Assembly: GCA_016715285.1 (NCBI GenBank)
Contig: JADKAO010000005.1
Location: 124,001-188,000, forward strand
Direction of reading: 5' to 3'
Origin: Actinomycetales bacterium
GTDB taxonomy: Bacteria; Actinomycetota; Actinomycetes; Actinomycetales; Dermatophilaceae
DNA length: 64,000 nt
Shown: piece after piece, positions 17,225 through 25,880 of the stretch
How the letters are laid out: each line of letters begins with the position of its first letter
Position numbering within the stretch: position 1 is the first letter of the stretch
Notes under the pieces: model-generated
The model's input: the letters and a program-made list of their open reading frames with translations, nothing else
What the model was told of the DNA's origin: nothing
Databases searched by the model: none
Made by a program: the position numbers and the translations under genes

Positions 17225-18495
17225 GAGGTGGGTTCCTTTGCACGCAGAGGTATGCCGGTGGGCTGGCTTGTCGGCGACAGGTCGGTCAGCGTCAGGGCTA
17301 TTTCGGTGCCGTCGTCGAGGCGACGGATCTTGGCGGCGCCGCCGGCGCGGTTCATCCGGCCGATGATCGACTCGCGGACGCCGAGCCGGTCATCGGGCAC
17401 GTCGCGCAGGTCGCTGAGGTCGAATCCGGGCCCGTGGTCGCGGACGAAGACTTCAACAGCGGTGGCGGATAGTTCGGCATAGACCGACACTGGGGCGCCC
17501 CCGTGGCGGACGGCGTTGAGGACCGCCTCGCGAGTCGCTTTGACGAGGGACTCCCCTGGTTCGTCTATGCCTCGATCGCCCGTGACGACGAGATCGACCG
17601 GCATGGCCTGCTCGTCTTCGACCTCGTGGACGACGGTGGTGAGCGCGGTGGCGAGGCTGTCAGTCTCGCGTTCGTCACCGGCATACAGCCAGTTGCGCAG
17701 TTCGCGTTCCTGCTGTCGCGCGAGGCGCGTGACAGTGGTCGGGTCTTCGGCGCGGCGCTGGATGAGCGCGAGCGTTTGGAGGACCGAGTCGTGCAGGTGA
17801 GCTGCGATGTCGGCGCGTTCGGTGGCGCGGACGCGGGCTTCTTGTTCGCGTTGGAGGTTGCGGACGAGACGGAGGAGGAATGGCGCGGCGACGACGCCGA
17901 CACCGACGAGGACGGCGAATGCTGCGAGCGCACCATTCCAGACGCCCTCAAGACCTTGGCTTTGCGTCATGAGGACGAGCCCACCTCCGGCGGCAACAAT
18001 CCCGCCGAGGATGACCTGACCCGTCGAGCGCCACCGCGTGACCCAGGAGGCAACGCCCGGGCCGGCCCCGGAGCCTGGGCCGAGTCGGGGCTCGAACTGG
18101 TACCACGCGATGAAGGCACCGAGGGCGATCACGAGGATGGGGACGGCATACCTGACGTCTGTGACAAGCGCGCCGAGCGGGGTCCGCAGGCTAATTCCCA
18201 GCACGACAAGCACGATCCCCGTGAAGATGAGCCAGTGCCACAGCGTGAGGCGACGCGACGGGTGGTCGGGGGTGTCGGGGCTGATCTCGCCGAATTCTTG
18301 CTCTGGCGTTACGGCCCACAAGAAGAGGTAGACGACGACACCCAGACCACCAAAGAGCACCGTCGAGACGATGAAGGCGATCCGCACCAGCCACGGGGCG
18401 AGGCGGAGGTGGGCCGCGAGACCGCCCGCGACGCCACCGACGTAGTGATCGGTGGCGCTGCGGAACAGGCGTTCGCGCGGCACCTCGGGGCTCAT
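17221..18495 (-). CDS. PspC-domain sensor histidine kinase (HisKA_3)
   Basis: 424 residues from the ATG at 18495. An N-terminal PspC domain (VGGVAGGLAAHLRLAPWLVRIAF) with membrane helices is followed by further helices to about residue 210, a HisKA_3 box with phosphoacceptor His in AAHLHDSVLQTL, and a degenerate-length HATPase domain (REAVLNAVRHGG, DHGPGFDLSDL). It should sense membrane state and phosphorylate the downstream response regulator. Upstream and divergent is a second PspC protein, giving a kinase/regulator/PspC trio common in actinobacteria. Confidence 0.9.
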   Translation of the reverse strand: MSPEVPRERLFRSATDHYVGGVAGGLAAHLRLAPWLVRIAFIVSTVLFGGLGVVVYLFLWAVTPEQEFGEISPDTPDHPSRRLTLWHWLIFTGIVLVVLGISLRTPLGALVTDVRYAVPILVIALGAFIAWYQFEPRLGPGSGAGPGVASWVTRWRSTGQVILGGIVAAGGGLVLMTQSQGLEGVWNGALAAFAVLVGVGVVAAPFLLRLVRNLQREQEARVRATERADIAAHLHDSVLQTLALIQRRAEDPTTVTRLARQQERELRNWLYAGDERETDSLATALTTVVHEVEDEQAMPVDLVVTGDRGIDEPGESLVKATREAVLNAVRHGGAPVSVYAELSATAVEVFVRDHGPGFDLSDLRDVPDDRLGVRESIIGRMNRAGGAAKIRRLDDGTEIALTLTDLSPTSQPTGIPLRAKEPTS

Positions 18496-18609
18496 AGGTC
18501 CATCTTGGGTCATGGACGGGTGGTCGGCGACGGGTCCGCGGGTGAGTTCAGGGCTCGTTCAGGGTCGACCCGCATGGCTGGGCGGGTGGTGGGAGGGCAG
18601 GCTAGGGCC

Positions 18610-19998
18610 ATGAGTTCACCTCCACCTGCCGAGCCGACCGAGCCGGCTGGCCGTTCGATCCCGAGTGGACTCGCGACCTTGTTCGACCGGCTGCGCCATG
18701 GCGGGGTCAGCCGCGACACGTCGCTCAAGTGGATTCAGGGGGTGTGCGCCGGGATTGCCGCGCGCATCGGCGTCGACGCCATTGTCGTCCGGCTCGTGTT
18801 CATCGTGCTCATGATGTTCGGTGGCTTCGGACTGCTGCCCTATCTCATCGCTGCTGCCCTGCTGCCCGACGAGCGCGGCACGATCCACGCTGAGGAGGCC
18901 ATCCGCCGGGGACGCGGCGGGAGCGTCGCACTGCTCGTCATCATCGCGGTCATCGTCATGGGCGAACTATCCGATCGTCGCGGATTCATCACGGGGATCG
19001 TCGCCATCGCTGCGGTGTGGTACGTCGTCAAGGTCAGACGTGCGCACGTCGCGCCGCGGACTCCGAGTTCGGTCACGCTGGAGCCACCCCAGGATGCCCC
19101 GCTCCCCATCGCCCCTCCCGAGGTCTCGCCCGTGTCCTCACCCTGGGTGCCAGCCACACATGGACTCGGCCCCGGCCGCACCCACGTGCCCAGCCCGGCA
19201 TACCCCCCGCCTGTCGCCGCGGTCCCCGCTGCCCCCCGACGCGCGAAGCTCGGTTTCCTCGGCGCCTTGATCGTCCTCGGCACCACGGTGATGGGCTATG
19301 GCATCGGCAGCAAGCTGGCCCCCATCGTGGCCCCGTCCCACAACCCGACCGACATCGCAATCGCCTGCGCCGTCGGGGTTCTGGGGGTCGCCCTGACCAT
19401 CGTGGGGATTCTTGGCCGACGCGCACCGGGCCTGGCGACGATCGCCCTGATGGGCGCCATGGTGGCCGGGGTGGGCGGCTACTTGCCTGAGTCGATGCGG
19501 CCCGCCAGTCGAGAGATGACCGTCGGTGACATGACGTGGACCCCTACCCGCTCCGACGGCCCCGAGGTGAGTTATTCGCTGGGCGCGGGCGACGCGACCC
19601 TCGATCTCAGCAAACTGGCGCCGGCCCCCGGTGTCGAGCCGACCACGGGCACCCTGATGGTCGTTCGCGCCGCAGTCACTGTCGGCGACCTCATCATCAT
19701 CGTCCCGTCCGGGGTCACGGTGCGCGTCGAAGGACGAATCGGGCTCGGCGAGGTCAACCACCGGGTCGGCGCGGCGAGCAAGAGCAGTGCCACGCTCCAG
19801 GAGGGTATCGACTTCCGGACGGGGTACTTCATCGAGCGCCCGCCGGCTTCTCCAACCGCCTCTCCAACCACCCCCGCGCCTGGCGCCGAGGTCGTCGTCG
19901 AGGCCCGCCTGTCGGCGGGGTCACTGACGATCGTCACTCCCGAAGACGCCAAACTCACCCCCATTGATCCCGCCTCGATCAGCAGGAGCACTCCATGA
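18610..19998 (+). CDS. PspC-domain membrane protein with C-terminal adhesin-like domain
   Basis: 462 residues from the ATG at 18610. A PspC domain (WIQGVCAGIAARIGVDAIVVRLVFIVLMMFGG split over two helices) is followed by two more helices, a Pro-rich cytoplasmic linker (about residues 150-205), three further helices, and a repeat-rich beta domain (TLDLSKL, VTVGDLIIIVPSGVTVRVEGRIGLGEV) of the DUF2154/LiaF type, possibly extracellular. It lies divergently from the PspC kinase, so the two probably share a control region at 18514-18609, in which I saw no clear hexamers. Confidence 0.82.
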   Translation: MSSPPPAEPTEPAGRSIPSGLATLFDRLRHGGVSRDTSLKWIQGVCAGIAARIGVDAIVVRLVFIVLMMFGGFGLLPYLIAAALLPDERGTIHAEEAIRRGRGGSVALLVIIAVIVMGELSDRRGFITGIVAIAAVWYVVKVRRAHVAPRTPSSVTLEPPQDAPLPIAPPEVSPVSSPWVPATHGLGPGRTHVPSPAYPPPVAAVPAAPRRAKLGFLGALIVLGTTVMGYGIGSKLAPIVAPSHNPTDIAIACAVGVLGVALTIVGILGRRAPGLATIALMGAMVAGVGGYLPESMRPASREMTVGDMTWTPTRSDGPEVSYSLGAGDATLDLSKLAPAPGVEPTTGTLMVVRAAVTVGDLIIIVPSGVTVRVEGRIGLGEVNHRVGAASKSSATLQEGIDFRTGYFIERPPASPTASPTTPAPGAEVVVEARLSAGSLTIVTPEDAKLTPIDPASISRSTP

Positions 19999-20207
19999 GC
20001 GAGCGACCTCGCCGCACACCCAATGTGCCGCTGATCATCATCGGGCTCATTGCCGCGGCCGCGTCGGCCATGTCCTTAGGCCATGTCGCCGGTTGGGAGA
20101 CACCGCAATTGCGGGATCTCGCGCCGGAGTCGATCTTGCTCGTGGGGGCCGGGATCCTCGTTGCCGGTGTCCTCGGGCTCACCCGCGAGCGTCGTCGCCA
20201 GCGTTAG
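19995..20207 (+). CDS. Small two-helix membrane protein
   Basis: 70 residues with two hydrophobic helices (about residues 12-32 and 45-61) and a basic tail RERRRQR. The ATG overlaps the stop of the PspC gene (ATGA), so it is co-translated with it. No family recognised. Its 3' end overlaps the convergent NUDIX gene by 29 bp. Confidence 0.7.
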   Translation: MSERPRRTPNVPLIIIGLIAAAASAMSLGHVAGWETPQLRDLAPESILLVGAGILVAGVLGLTRERRRQR

Positions 20208-20979
20208 CTTCCGGGTGCACTGACCCCCGGCCCCATTCCCGCCACGCTTCGGCCCAGGTTGTCGTGAACGCCATCTCAGCGACTTTGTGAGGTTCGACCC
20301 AACGGGCCTCCGCCGTGGTGCCGTCGACGTCGTGGATCACCGGATCGGTTGGGTCAGCGCAATGGGCGCGATAGACGACCCGCACCGCGTGGTAATCCTC
20401 CAGTCGGCCGGTCGGAGCGCGCCCGATCCAGCGTGCGGTACGCAGGCCGAGCAGTCCCGTGACCGTGATGTGCTGGCCGGTTTCTTCCCAGACTTCGCGG
20501 TGCACCGCCTCCTCGGGGCTCTCCCCCGGGTCGATCCCGCCCCCAGGGAAGCCCCACGTCCCAGCCGCATTCGTCCGATCGCTGTATGCCGTGAGCAGCA
20601 CTCCTCGGGCGCTCGTCACGAGCGCGTAGCTCGCCACGCGTTGGGTCACGTGCGGGTGCTCGTCTGGTTCAACGACGAGGTCTGGGTCCTGGACGACGAC
20701 GATGCCGCTGGGGTTGGGTGACGCCTCAGCTGAGGTTTCGGTGACCCTGGCGACGCGGAGGACCCTGAAGTGGAGATGGACATGGTGCGGTTCGGGGTTG
20801 CTGGTGGCAGCGATGAGCGCGTCTGCGAGCCAGCCGTGGAGCGCGAGTAGGGCCGAGGGGGCGGTGCCGTGTGGCAGCAGAGCATTGAATGCAGGGGCGA
20901 GCCGCCCCGAGTGGGCGTCAACGGGGCCGTCGGTGGCCCACCCGACGACGGAAACCTGGGGCGTCGGCTCGACGCTCAT
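20179..20979 (-). CDS. NUDIX hydrolase with an extra N-terminal domain
   Basis: 266 residues. The NUDIX box is complete (GGGIDPGESPEEAVHREVWEETGQ, with the REVWEETG core) near residues 143-166. About 115 residues before the NUDIX domain are not part of it and are unassigned. Substrate unknown, likely a nucleoside-diphosphate derivative. The start overlaps the GT4 stop as ATGA. Confidence 0.85.
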   Translation of the reverse strand: MSVEPTPQVSVVGWATDGPVDAHSGRLAPAFNALLPHGTAPSALLALHGWLADALIAATSNPEPHHVHLHFRVLRVARVTETSAEASPNPSGIVVVQDPDLVVEPDEHPHVTQRVASYALVTSARGVLLTAYSDRTNAAGTWGFPGGGIDPGESPEEAVHREVWEETGQHITVTGLLGLRTARWIGRAPTGRLEDYHAVRVVYRAHCADPTDPVIHDVDGTTAEARWVEPHKVAEMAFTTTWAEAWREWGRGSVHPEANAGDDARG

Positions 20980-22103
20980 GCGGTGACGGAACGCGCCGCA
21001 ACGGCGCGGGCGTATTCCGACTCCGCTAGCGCGACGACGTTGTCCCAGTCCTGGGCGGGTGGATTGGCCCGGTTGTATGCCGCCATCCGTGCTCGCAGGC
21101 TTTGATGGATCGCCAGCTTGGTGAGGTCACGGACCATTTCGTCGTCACTTGGAGCCAGATAGCCATTGACCTCGTCCGTGATGAACTCCGAGATTCCCGT
21201 CCCCTGCCTCGCGACGACGGGCAATCCGACCGTGCGAGCCTCCAGAGCCGCAATCCCGAACGATTCCAACTCCGCGGGTGAGACGTACACGTCGGACACG
21301 GCATACCTCGCGAGCAGCTGCTCTCGCGAGACGCGGCCCGCGAGCGTGACCCAGCCTGACGCGCCGAGACGCTCAATGGCGCGCTCTACCTCGGCGCGTT
21401 TGGGGCCATCCCCAAAGATCTCGAGGCGGACGTCTACCTTGGGGGCGGCGGCGCGGACCCGCGACATCATCTCCAGGAGTTGGATGGGGCGCTTGCGGGG
21501 GGCGAACCGCATCGCGGTGACAAAGCGGGTCTGCGGGTCGTCGAGCAAAGGTCTTGGCGGACAACGCCATTGCGCAGTGTCGATGCCGTTGGGGAGGACA
21601 TTGACGACGGGTCCGTCGACGATCCTGCAGACCGGCTCGGCAGCCATGGCGGAGACGGCATTCATCGCCATGCCGCTCTGGGCCCACCGGCGAACGACCC
21701 CGATCCGGTTGACGACAGGCTCTGCGCGATCCAGGACGCAGTGCCACGTCATGACCGCGGGGACCCGCATCCGGTGGGCGAGCGCGGCGCAGTCGACGGC
21801 GAACGGCGACACGACTCCCATGTGGACGTGAACCGCGTCGAAGCGACGCAGGTGTTTGCGGAGCGTCAGCGGGGCGAGGGGGTTGACCGGGAGTCCCGTG
21901 GGGAGCGGGATCGCCAGCCGATGGACCGGTATGCCGTCCACAGTCTCGACCGCGCCCCACCGCTGGCCCTCGGCTCCGGGTGTCGCCGTGAAGACCTCGA
22001 CTTCATGCCCGCGCGCCACGAGGCGTTGAGACAGGTCATGGACCTGCACCTCAATGCCGCCAAGGCGAGGCAGGTAGCAGTCGGTGAGCATGGCGATACG
22101 CAC
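20976..22103 (-). CDS. GT4-family glycosyltransferase
   Basis: 375 residues from the GTG at 22103 (RIAMLTDCYLPRLGGIEVQV follows, the usual GT4 opening). GT-B fold. The acceptor-side N-terminal half has HVHMGVVSPFA. The donor-side C-terminal half has RFAPRKRPIQLLEMM, EIFGDGPKRAEVE and the PAELESFGIAALEARTVGLPVVA block that binds the nucleotide-sugar. It may glycosylate a lipid or cell-wall precursor, but the donor cannot be read from sequence. CAGAGT 6 nt before the GTG suggests a leaderless transcript. Confidence 0.88.
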   Translation of the reverse strand: MRIAMLTDCYLPRLGGIEVQVHDLSQRLVARGHEVEVFTATPGAEGQRWGAVETVDGIPVHRLAIPLPTGLPVNPLAPLTLRKHLRRFDAVHVHMGVVSPFAVDCAALAHRMRVPAVMTWHCVLDRAEPVVNRIGVVRRWAQSGMAMNAVSAMAAEPVCRIVDGPVVNVLPNGIDTAQWRCPPRPLLDDPQTRFVTAMRFAPRKRPIQLLEMMSRVRAAAPKVDVRLEIFGDGPKRAEVERAIERLGASGWVTLAGRVSREQLLARYAVSDVYVSPAELESFGIAALEARTVGLPVVARQGTGISEFITDEVNGYLAPSDDEMVRDLTKLAIHQSLRARMAAYNRANPPAQDWDNVVALAESEYARAVAARSVTA

Positions 22104-22109
22104 CCCGAC

Positions 22110-22115
22110 ACTCTG
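22110..22115 (-). promoter_or_regulatory. Candidate leaderless -10 box of the GT4 gene
   Basis: CAGAGT on the minus strand, 6 nt before the GTG at 22103. The first base departs from TANNNT, so it is weaker than the others. Confidence 0.35.
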
Positions 22116-22153
22116 CCACGAAGGGCCAAGTTGGGCGCGATCGGCGCCGCTTG

Positions 22154-22423
22154 TCAGTTGATCGCGGGGCGTGCAGCCATCCGGCGGCGCCACCACAGCA
22201 AGGCCGCGAAAGCCACGAGACCGCCGACCGCCATGAGGAGACCCCTGCTCGTCGTGGTCGGTCGCTGAGGAGTTGAGGCGGCGTTTTCGAACGCCGCGGT
22301 GATAACGGCGAGGAGTTCCCACACCAGCAGAGCAATCGCGCACAGGGCGCCGACGATGAGCCGGCCGGTGCGCACATGGAGCACCGCGAGCATCATGGTA
22401 ACGGCGACGAGCACGATGGTCAC
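22154..22423 (-). CDS. Small hypothetical membrane protein
   Basis: 89 residues from the GTG at 22423. Three hydrophobic segments (about residues 2-16, 20-43 and 61-77) and a basic C-terminal tail WWRRRMAARP. No family recognised. TAGGCT at 22431-22436 lies 7 nt before the GTG. It sits 50 nt upstream of the GT4 gene on the same strand and may be in its operon. Confidence 0.65.
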   Translation of the reverse strand: MTIVLVAVTMMLAVLHVRTGRLIVGALCAIALLVWELLAVITAAFENAASTPQRPTTTSRGLLMAVGGLVAFAALLWWRRRMAARPAIN

Positions 22424-22430
22424 GGGGCCG

Positions 22431-22436
22431 AGCCTA
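22431..22436 (-). promoter_or_regulatory. Leaderless -10 box of the small membrane protein gene
   Basis: TAGGCT on the minus strand with 7 nt to the GTG at 22423. Confidence 0.5.
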
Positions 22437-22491
22437 AGCCTCGAATTCGGGTAGCCGTGCCGAGGCACGGCATACCGGACAATGGGCGACT

Positions 22492-23280
22492 ATGTCCCGC
22501 ACTGTTTTAGCCTTCCATGCGCACCCGGATGACGAGGCGCTGCTCACCGGCGGCACCCTCGCCAAGGCTGCCGCGGCGGGGCATCGGGTCATCCTCGTCA
22601 CCGCGACCGACGGCGGGCTTGGTTTGACGTCGAGCGCGTACCCACGGGAACGGCTCGGGGAGATCCGACTGGCGGAGTTGCGGGCGAGTGCGGCGGCGCT
22701 GGGTGCCGCTCGGGTCGAGTGGCTCGGGTATGCCGATAGCGGGCTTAGTGCTCGTGGCACTGACTCGGGTGCGGGTGCAGGGAGCCGGGGCGTTCGATTT
22801 GTGGATGCCACGGTTGACGAGGCCGCGTCTCGGCTGGCTGCGATCCTCGAGGAGGAGTCGGTCGATGTGTTGCTGAGCTACGACCGCAATGGCGGGTATG
22901 GCCATCCGGATCACGCGATGGTTCACCGCGTGGGTGCCGCCGCGGCGATTTTGGCGGGCACCCCGCGAGTTCTGGAAGCACGCGTGTCGCCGCGGGTTGC
23001 TGCGGTGATGAAGCCACGCGGTCTCACCTTGGCTCCGCTGGGACCGGTTACCCACGTGATTGATGTGCGCGACTACCTCGGTGCCAAGCGCGCGGCGATG
23101 CGCGCACATCGCTCTCAGTTGGCATCAGATAGCCGCATTCCGCGGAACATTGACCTGTTGACTCGGTTGCCGGAGAAGGTTTTTGCCGCAGCCGTGGGCA
23201 CGGAGCGGTTCAGTGACCCAACCGCGGCAGCTGCATCGCCTAGCCAGCTCAGCACCGACATTTTCGCCGGGCTGGCCTAG
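22492..23280 (+). CDS. PIG-L family deacetylase (MshB/LmbE-like)
   Basis: 262 residues. The zinc/active-site motif HAHPDDEAL is at the N-terminus (about residues 9-17), with the second metal/catalytic motif GYGHPDHAMVHR near residue 140. Such enzymes remove N-acetyl groups from GlcNAc conjugates, as MshB does in mycothiol synthesis and Mca on mycothiol S-conjugates. The glycosyltransferase encoded nearby fits sugar-conjugate chemistry, but it lacks enough specificity markers to call MshB. Confidence 0.88.
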   Translation: MSRTVLAFHAHPDDEALLTGGTLAKAAAAGHRVILVTATDGGLGLTSSAYPRERLGEIRLAELRASAAALGAARVEWLGYADSGLSARGTDSGAGAGSRGVRFVDATVDEAASRLAAILEEESVDVLLSYDRNGGYGHPDHAMVHRVGAAAAILAGTPRVLEARVSPRVAAVMKPRGLTLAPLGPVTHVIDVRDYLGAKRAAMRAHRSQLASDSRIPRNIDLLTRLPEKVFAAAVGTERFSDPTAAAASPSQLSTDIFAGLA

Positions 23281-23281
23281 C

Positions 23282-24013
23282 TCACGTGGCGAGCAGTCGC
23301 GCGATCTGACGGGTGCGGGCCTCGTCGGCGAGGCGGTCATCGGTGTCTTCCGGCTCGAAGGGGCGGCCGGTCGCGAGCTCGACCGCTGGCGCAATCAACG
23401 CATCGGTGACTGCCGGATTGGCCGGCAGGAGCGGGCCATGCAAGTAGGACCCGATGACGTGGTGCGTGCGAGCGCCCTCGGTCCCGCTCACCCCGTCGTT
23501 GCCGTGGCCCACCCTGACGGTCCCGAACGGCCGCTGTCCCGGGCTTAAAACCGTTGCCCCAGAGTGGTTTTCAAAACCCACCACCGGACCGAACTCCGTA
23601 TCGAGGACGACTCCCCCGATCATCCGGGTCGACTGTCCTCGAGTCGTGACATCGAGGATCCCCAGCCCATCAACCTCGACCCCCTCATGGGTGAGGAAGG
23701 TGTGGCCGAACATCTGGTACATCCCGCAGATCATGAGCATCGGCGTGCCATCGGCAGCCAGCCCGCGCAGCCGGTCACCGATCGCGAGCAGGTCCTCTTC
23801 GACGCGAGACTGCCCTGAGTCCTGGCCGCCCCCGCCCAGGAGGAGATGCGCGGTCTCAGGGAACGGCATACCTGGGTGGTGGTCGTGCACGACGCAGTCG
23901 TAACCGTGCCGTCGGATGCGCGCGGCGAGGCAGCGGGTGTTGCCGAGGTCCCCGTAAATGGACATTTCGCGGGGATAAAGGTGCACGAGCGTGATCGTGC
24001 CTTTGCTCGTCAT
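23282..24013 (-). CDS. gatD: Lipid II isoglutaminyl synthase, glutaminase subunit
   Basis: 243 residues, class I glutamine amidotransferase of the CobB/CobQ type. Nucleophile Cys in MLMICGMYQMFGHTF (about residue 94) and the C-terminal His in VIGSYLHGPLL. Supplies ammonia to MurT for amidating the D-Glu of the lipid II stem peptide. The start overlaps the murT stop by 4 bp (ATGA), as expected for an obligate complex. Confidence 0.94.
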   Translation of the reverse strand: MTSKGTITLVHLYPREMSIYGDLGNTRCLAARIRRHGYDCVVHDHHPGMPFPETAHLLLGGGGQDSGQSRVEEDLLAIGDRLRGLAADGTPMLMICGMYQMFGHTFLTHEGVEVDGLGILDVTTRGQSTRMIGGVVLDTEFGPVVGFENHSGATVLSPGQRPFGTVRVGHGNDGVSGTEGARTHHVIGSYLHGPLLPANPAVTDALIAPAVELATGRPFEPEDTDDRLADEARTRQIARLLAT

Positions 24014-25311
24014 GCGCCGTCCTCCCCAAAGTCGGGCAGATCGAAGCGCGCGGCCAAGGTGCGGCGGAGCGCCATCATCGCGGTGTACGTGCAGAAGATG
24101 CGGGTGGGACGGCCGGCGTATGCCGTGAGCAAGCGTTCCAGCGCGGCGTCGAGATCCAGCTCGATGGTGTCGACGGCGACGTCGTCGTAGTCCAGCCGCA
24201 GCGCCATATCGTAGGCGCGGACCCCGCTCGTCAGGGCAACTCCGTTGGCGCGCAAGGATTCAAAGGACACGTCATAGAGCCACGAGACGTCTTGGCCGTC
24301 GGCGTAGTCGTCGTTGATCGCGATCATCGTCGTCACAGGTTCGTCGCCATAGGTGTCGAGCGCGACGGTGAAGCCGGCGGGGTTCTTGACGAGGACGAGT
24401 TCGAGGGGGGCGCCGTTGGCGTCGATGACTTCGCCGCGACCGAAAGGCGGCGTGACCTCGCGGAGCGCAGCCGCGGCGATGCCCTTGTGGAAGTCCCCGC
24501 CGAGAACGGCCTTGGCCATGGTCACAGCGGCGGTCGCGTTGATCATGGCCGCTAGCCCGCGCTGTTGCAACGTCACGTCGCCGAGGATTTGCTCGCCGAA
24601 TCGCACCGAAAAGGACCGCGAGTCATGCGGGTGCAGCAGTCCGTCGCGGGGGGTTGGCTGGGGAGGCGTGAAGTCGTCCTCGAAGCGCACGTCGGCCTCG
24701 TGGAGTGACGGCACGCGGTCGGCAGCCAGCGGATCGGTGCCGAAGTAGCGGACATCGTCGGTCTCGACGCTGAGGGCGATGCGGGCGACGAACGGGTCGT
24801 CGCGGTTGAGCACGATGCAGCGCGTCGTCTGGCTGGCCAGGGTCGCTAAAAGCTTTGCGGTGGTGTCGATTTCGGCGAATCTGTCGAGCTGATCGCGGGC
24901 GACGTTGAGCAGGAGAGCGTAGGTCGGGGCGACGACTTTGGCGAACTGCAGGGCATGCCCCTCGTCGAGTTCGAGAACCGCGATGTCTGCGTTGAGCCGT
25001 CCGCTCAGCGGCACTTCGGTGAGCATCGACGAGATGACGCCCCGGGTGAAGTTGCTCCCCGTCGGATTAGTGAAGACCTTCTTGCCGTGCGCGGCGATGA
25101 TCGCGGCGAGCATCCTGGTCGTCGTGGTCTTGCCGTTGGTGCCGGACACGACGACGATGCCGTCGGGCAACCGGCTTAGGGTCTTGGCGAGAATCTTGGG
25201 GTCGACCCGCTCCGCCACGAGTCCGGGGAAGGCCGAGCCCCCGCCTCCACGTCGTCTGGCAGCGAGGCGGGCCGTCTTGCCCGCAACGATCGCAGCCATG
25301 GTCCTGAGCAC
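24010..25311 (-). CDS. murT: Lipid II isoglutaminyl synthase, Mur-ligase-like subunit
   Basis: 433 residues from the GTG at 25311. Mur-ligase core: ATP loop VVSGTNGKTTTTRML, ELDEGHALQFAKV, NVARDQLDRFAEIDTTAKLL, and the C-terminal domain with INDDYADGQDVSWLYDVSFE containing the Asp used in catalysis. Only two cysteines occur in the whole protein, in RCIVLNR and IFCTYT. The Cys4 zinc ribbon seen in firmicute MurT structures is absent: the place where it should sit, after residue about 190, reads RFEDDFTPPQPTPRDGLLHP. The promoter box TAGGGT is 6 nt upstream. Confidence 0.92.
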   Translation of the reverse strand: MLRTMAAIVAGKTARLAARRRGGGGSAFPGLVAERVDPKILAKTLSRLPDGIVVVSGTNGKTTTTRMLAAIIAAHGKKVFTNPTGSNFTRGVISSMLTEVPLSGRLNADIAVLELDEGHALQFAKVVAPTYALLLNVARDQLDRFAEIDTTAKLLATLASQTTRCIVLNRDDPFVARIALSVETDDVRYFGTDPLAADRVPSLHEADVRFEDDFTPPQPTPRDGLLHPHDSRSFSVRFGEQILGDVTLQQRGLAAMINATAAVTMAKAVLGGDFHKGIAAAALREVTPPFGRGEVIDANGAPLELVLVKNPAGFTVALDTYGDEPVTTMIAINDDYADGQDVSWLYDVSFESLRANGVALTSGVRAYDMALRLDYDDVAVDTIELDLDAALERLLTAYAGRPTRIFCTYTAMMALRRTLAARFDLPDFGEDGA

Positions 25312-25317
25312 TGGACA

Positions 25318-25323
25318 ACCCTA
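25318..25323 (-). promoter_or_regulatory. Leaderless -10 box of murT-gatD
   Basis: TAGGGT on the minus strand with exactly 6 nt to the GTG at 25311. It also supports the GTG start over the ATG at 25299. Confidence 0.55.
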
Positions 25324-25370
25324 GCCCTGGATGCGGATCCAGCTGGCATTCATAGGGCGAGAGTGACCCG

Positions 25371-25510
25371 CCTGGCTCGGGGTCCGCTTGTCTGGCTCGC
25401 GGTCCGCTTGTCTGGCTTGCGGTCCGCTTGTCTAGTCTTCCAACGCCAGGCAAGCCGTGCCTCGGGCAGGCAAGCCGTGTCAGGATCAGCCAAGCGGTGC
25501 AAGCCCGGTC
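25371..25510. repeat. Two facing blocks of 20-bp repeats
   Basis: Left block: GGTCCGCTTGTCTGGCTCGC at 25381-25400, again at 25401-25420 with one change, and a partial copy at 25421-25434. Right block: CAAGCCGTGC at 25451, CAAGCCGTGT at 25471 and CAAGCGGTGC at 25491, also with period 20. GCTTGTCTGGC on the left is nearly the reverse complement of GCCAGGCAAGC on the right, so the two blocks form a long imperfect hairpin around 25438. It lies between murT and the rightward genes. Confidence 0.7.
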
Positions 25511-25569
25511 AGGTGAGCAACTCCCCCGTCAAGCCGCTCATAGGATTCGCGTATACCCGCAGACCGGAA

Positions 25570-25880
25570 GTGGAGAAGCGTGCTCGCCGAGCCCCATCGC
25601 CTCGTCACGCGCGTTGGGAGGTTGATCACCCGGCATACGAGGTGCACCTCTGGAAGAAACCAACCACCACAGTCCGCGCCGATGTCCCGCGGTCGCTGGA
25701 GTCTCACAATTACGTCCTCACCCGTGCGACGGAACTGAACGAGGTGATTGCGTGGGCTGCAGCCGAGGTCAATCACGACGAAACGTATGTGGTCTACCTT
25801 GCGCCCACGATGGCGGCGCACTGGGGCAAGTCCGGCTCCTCGGCACGGACCCCACTGCTCCATCAGGCGCTCATAGGATT
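25570..25880 (+). pseudogene. Possible decayed small gene
   Basis: A frame entered at GTG 25570 reads a protein-like stretch: HPAYEVHLWKKP, NYVLTRATELNEVIAWAAAEV and ETYVVYLAP, with normal-looking alternation of hydrophobic and charged residues. After about residue 90 the frame runs into the promoter and coding region of the next gene without a stop until 26043, so the natural C-terminus seems lost. I do not recognise the family. It could also be an intact short gene with a sequencing or biological frameshift near 25830. Confidence 0.35.
25874..25879 (+). promoter_or_regulatory. Leaderless -10 box of the 25886 gene
   Basis: TAGGAT with 6 nt to the ATG at 25886. Confidence 0.55.

Noticed and set aside
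25371..25510. CRISPR array
   Set aside because: Units are contiguous 20-mers without unique spacers, and the two halves face each other.
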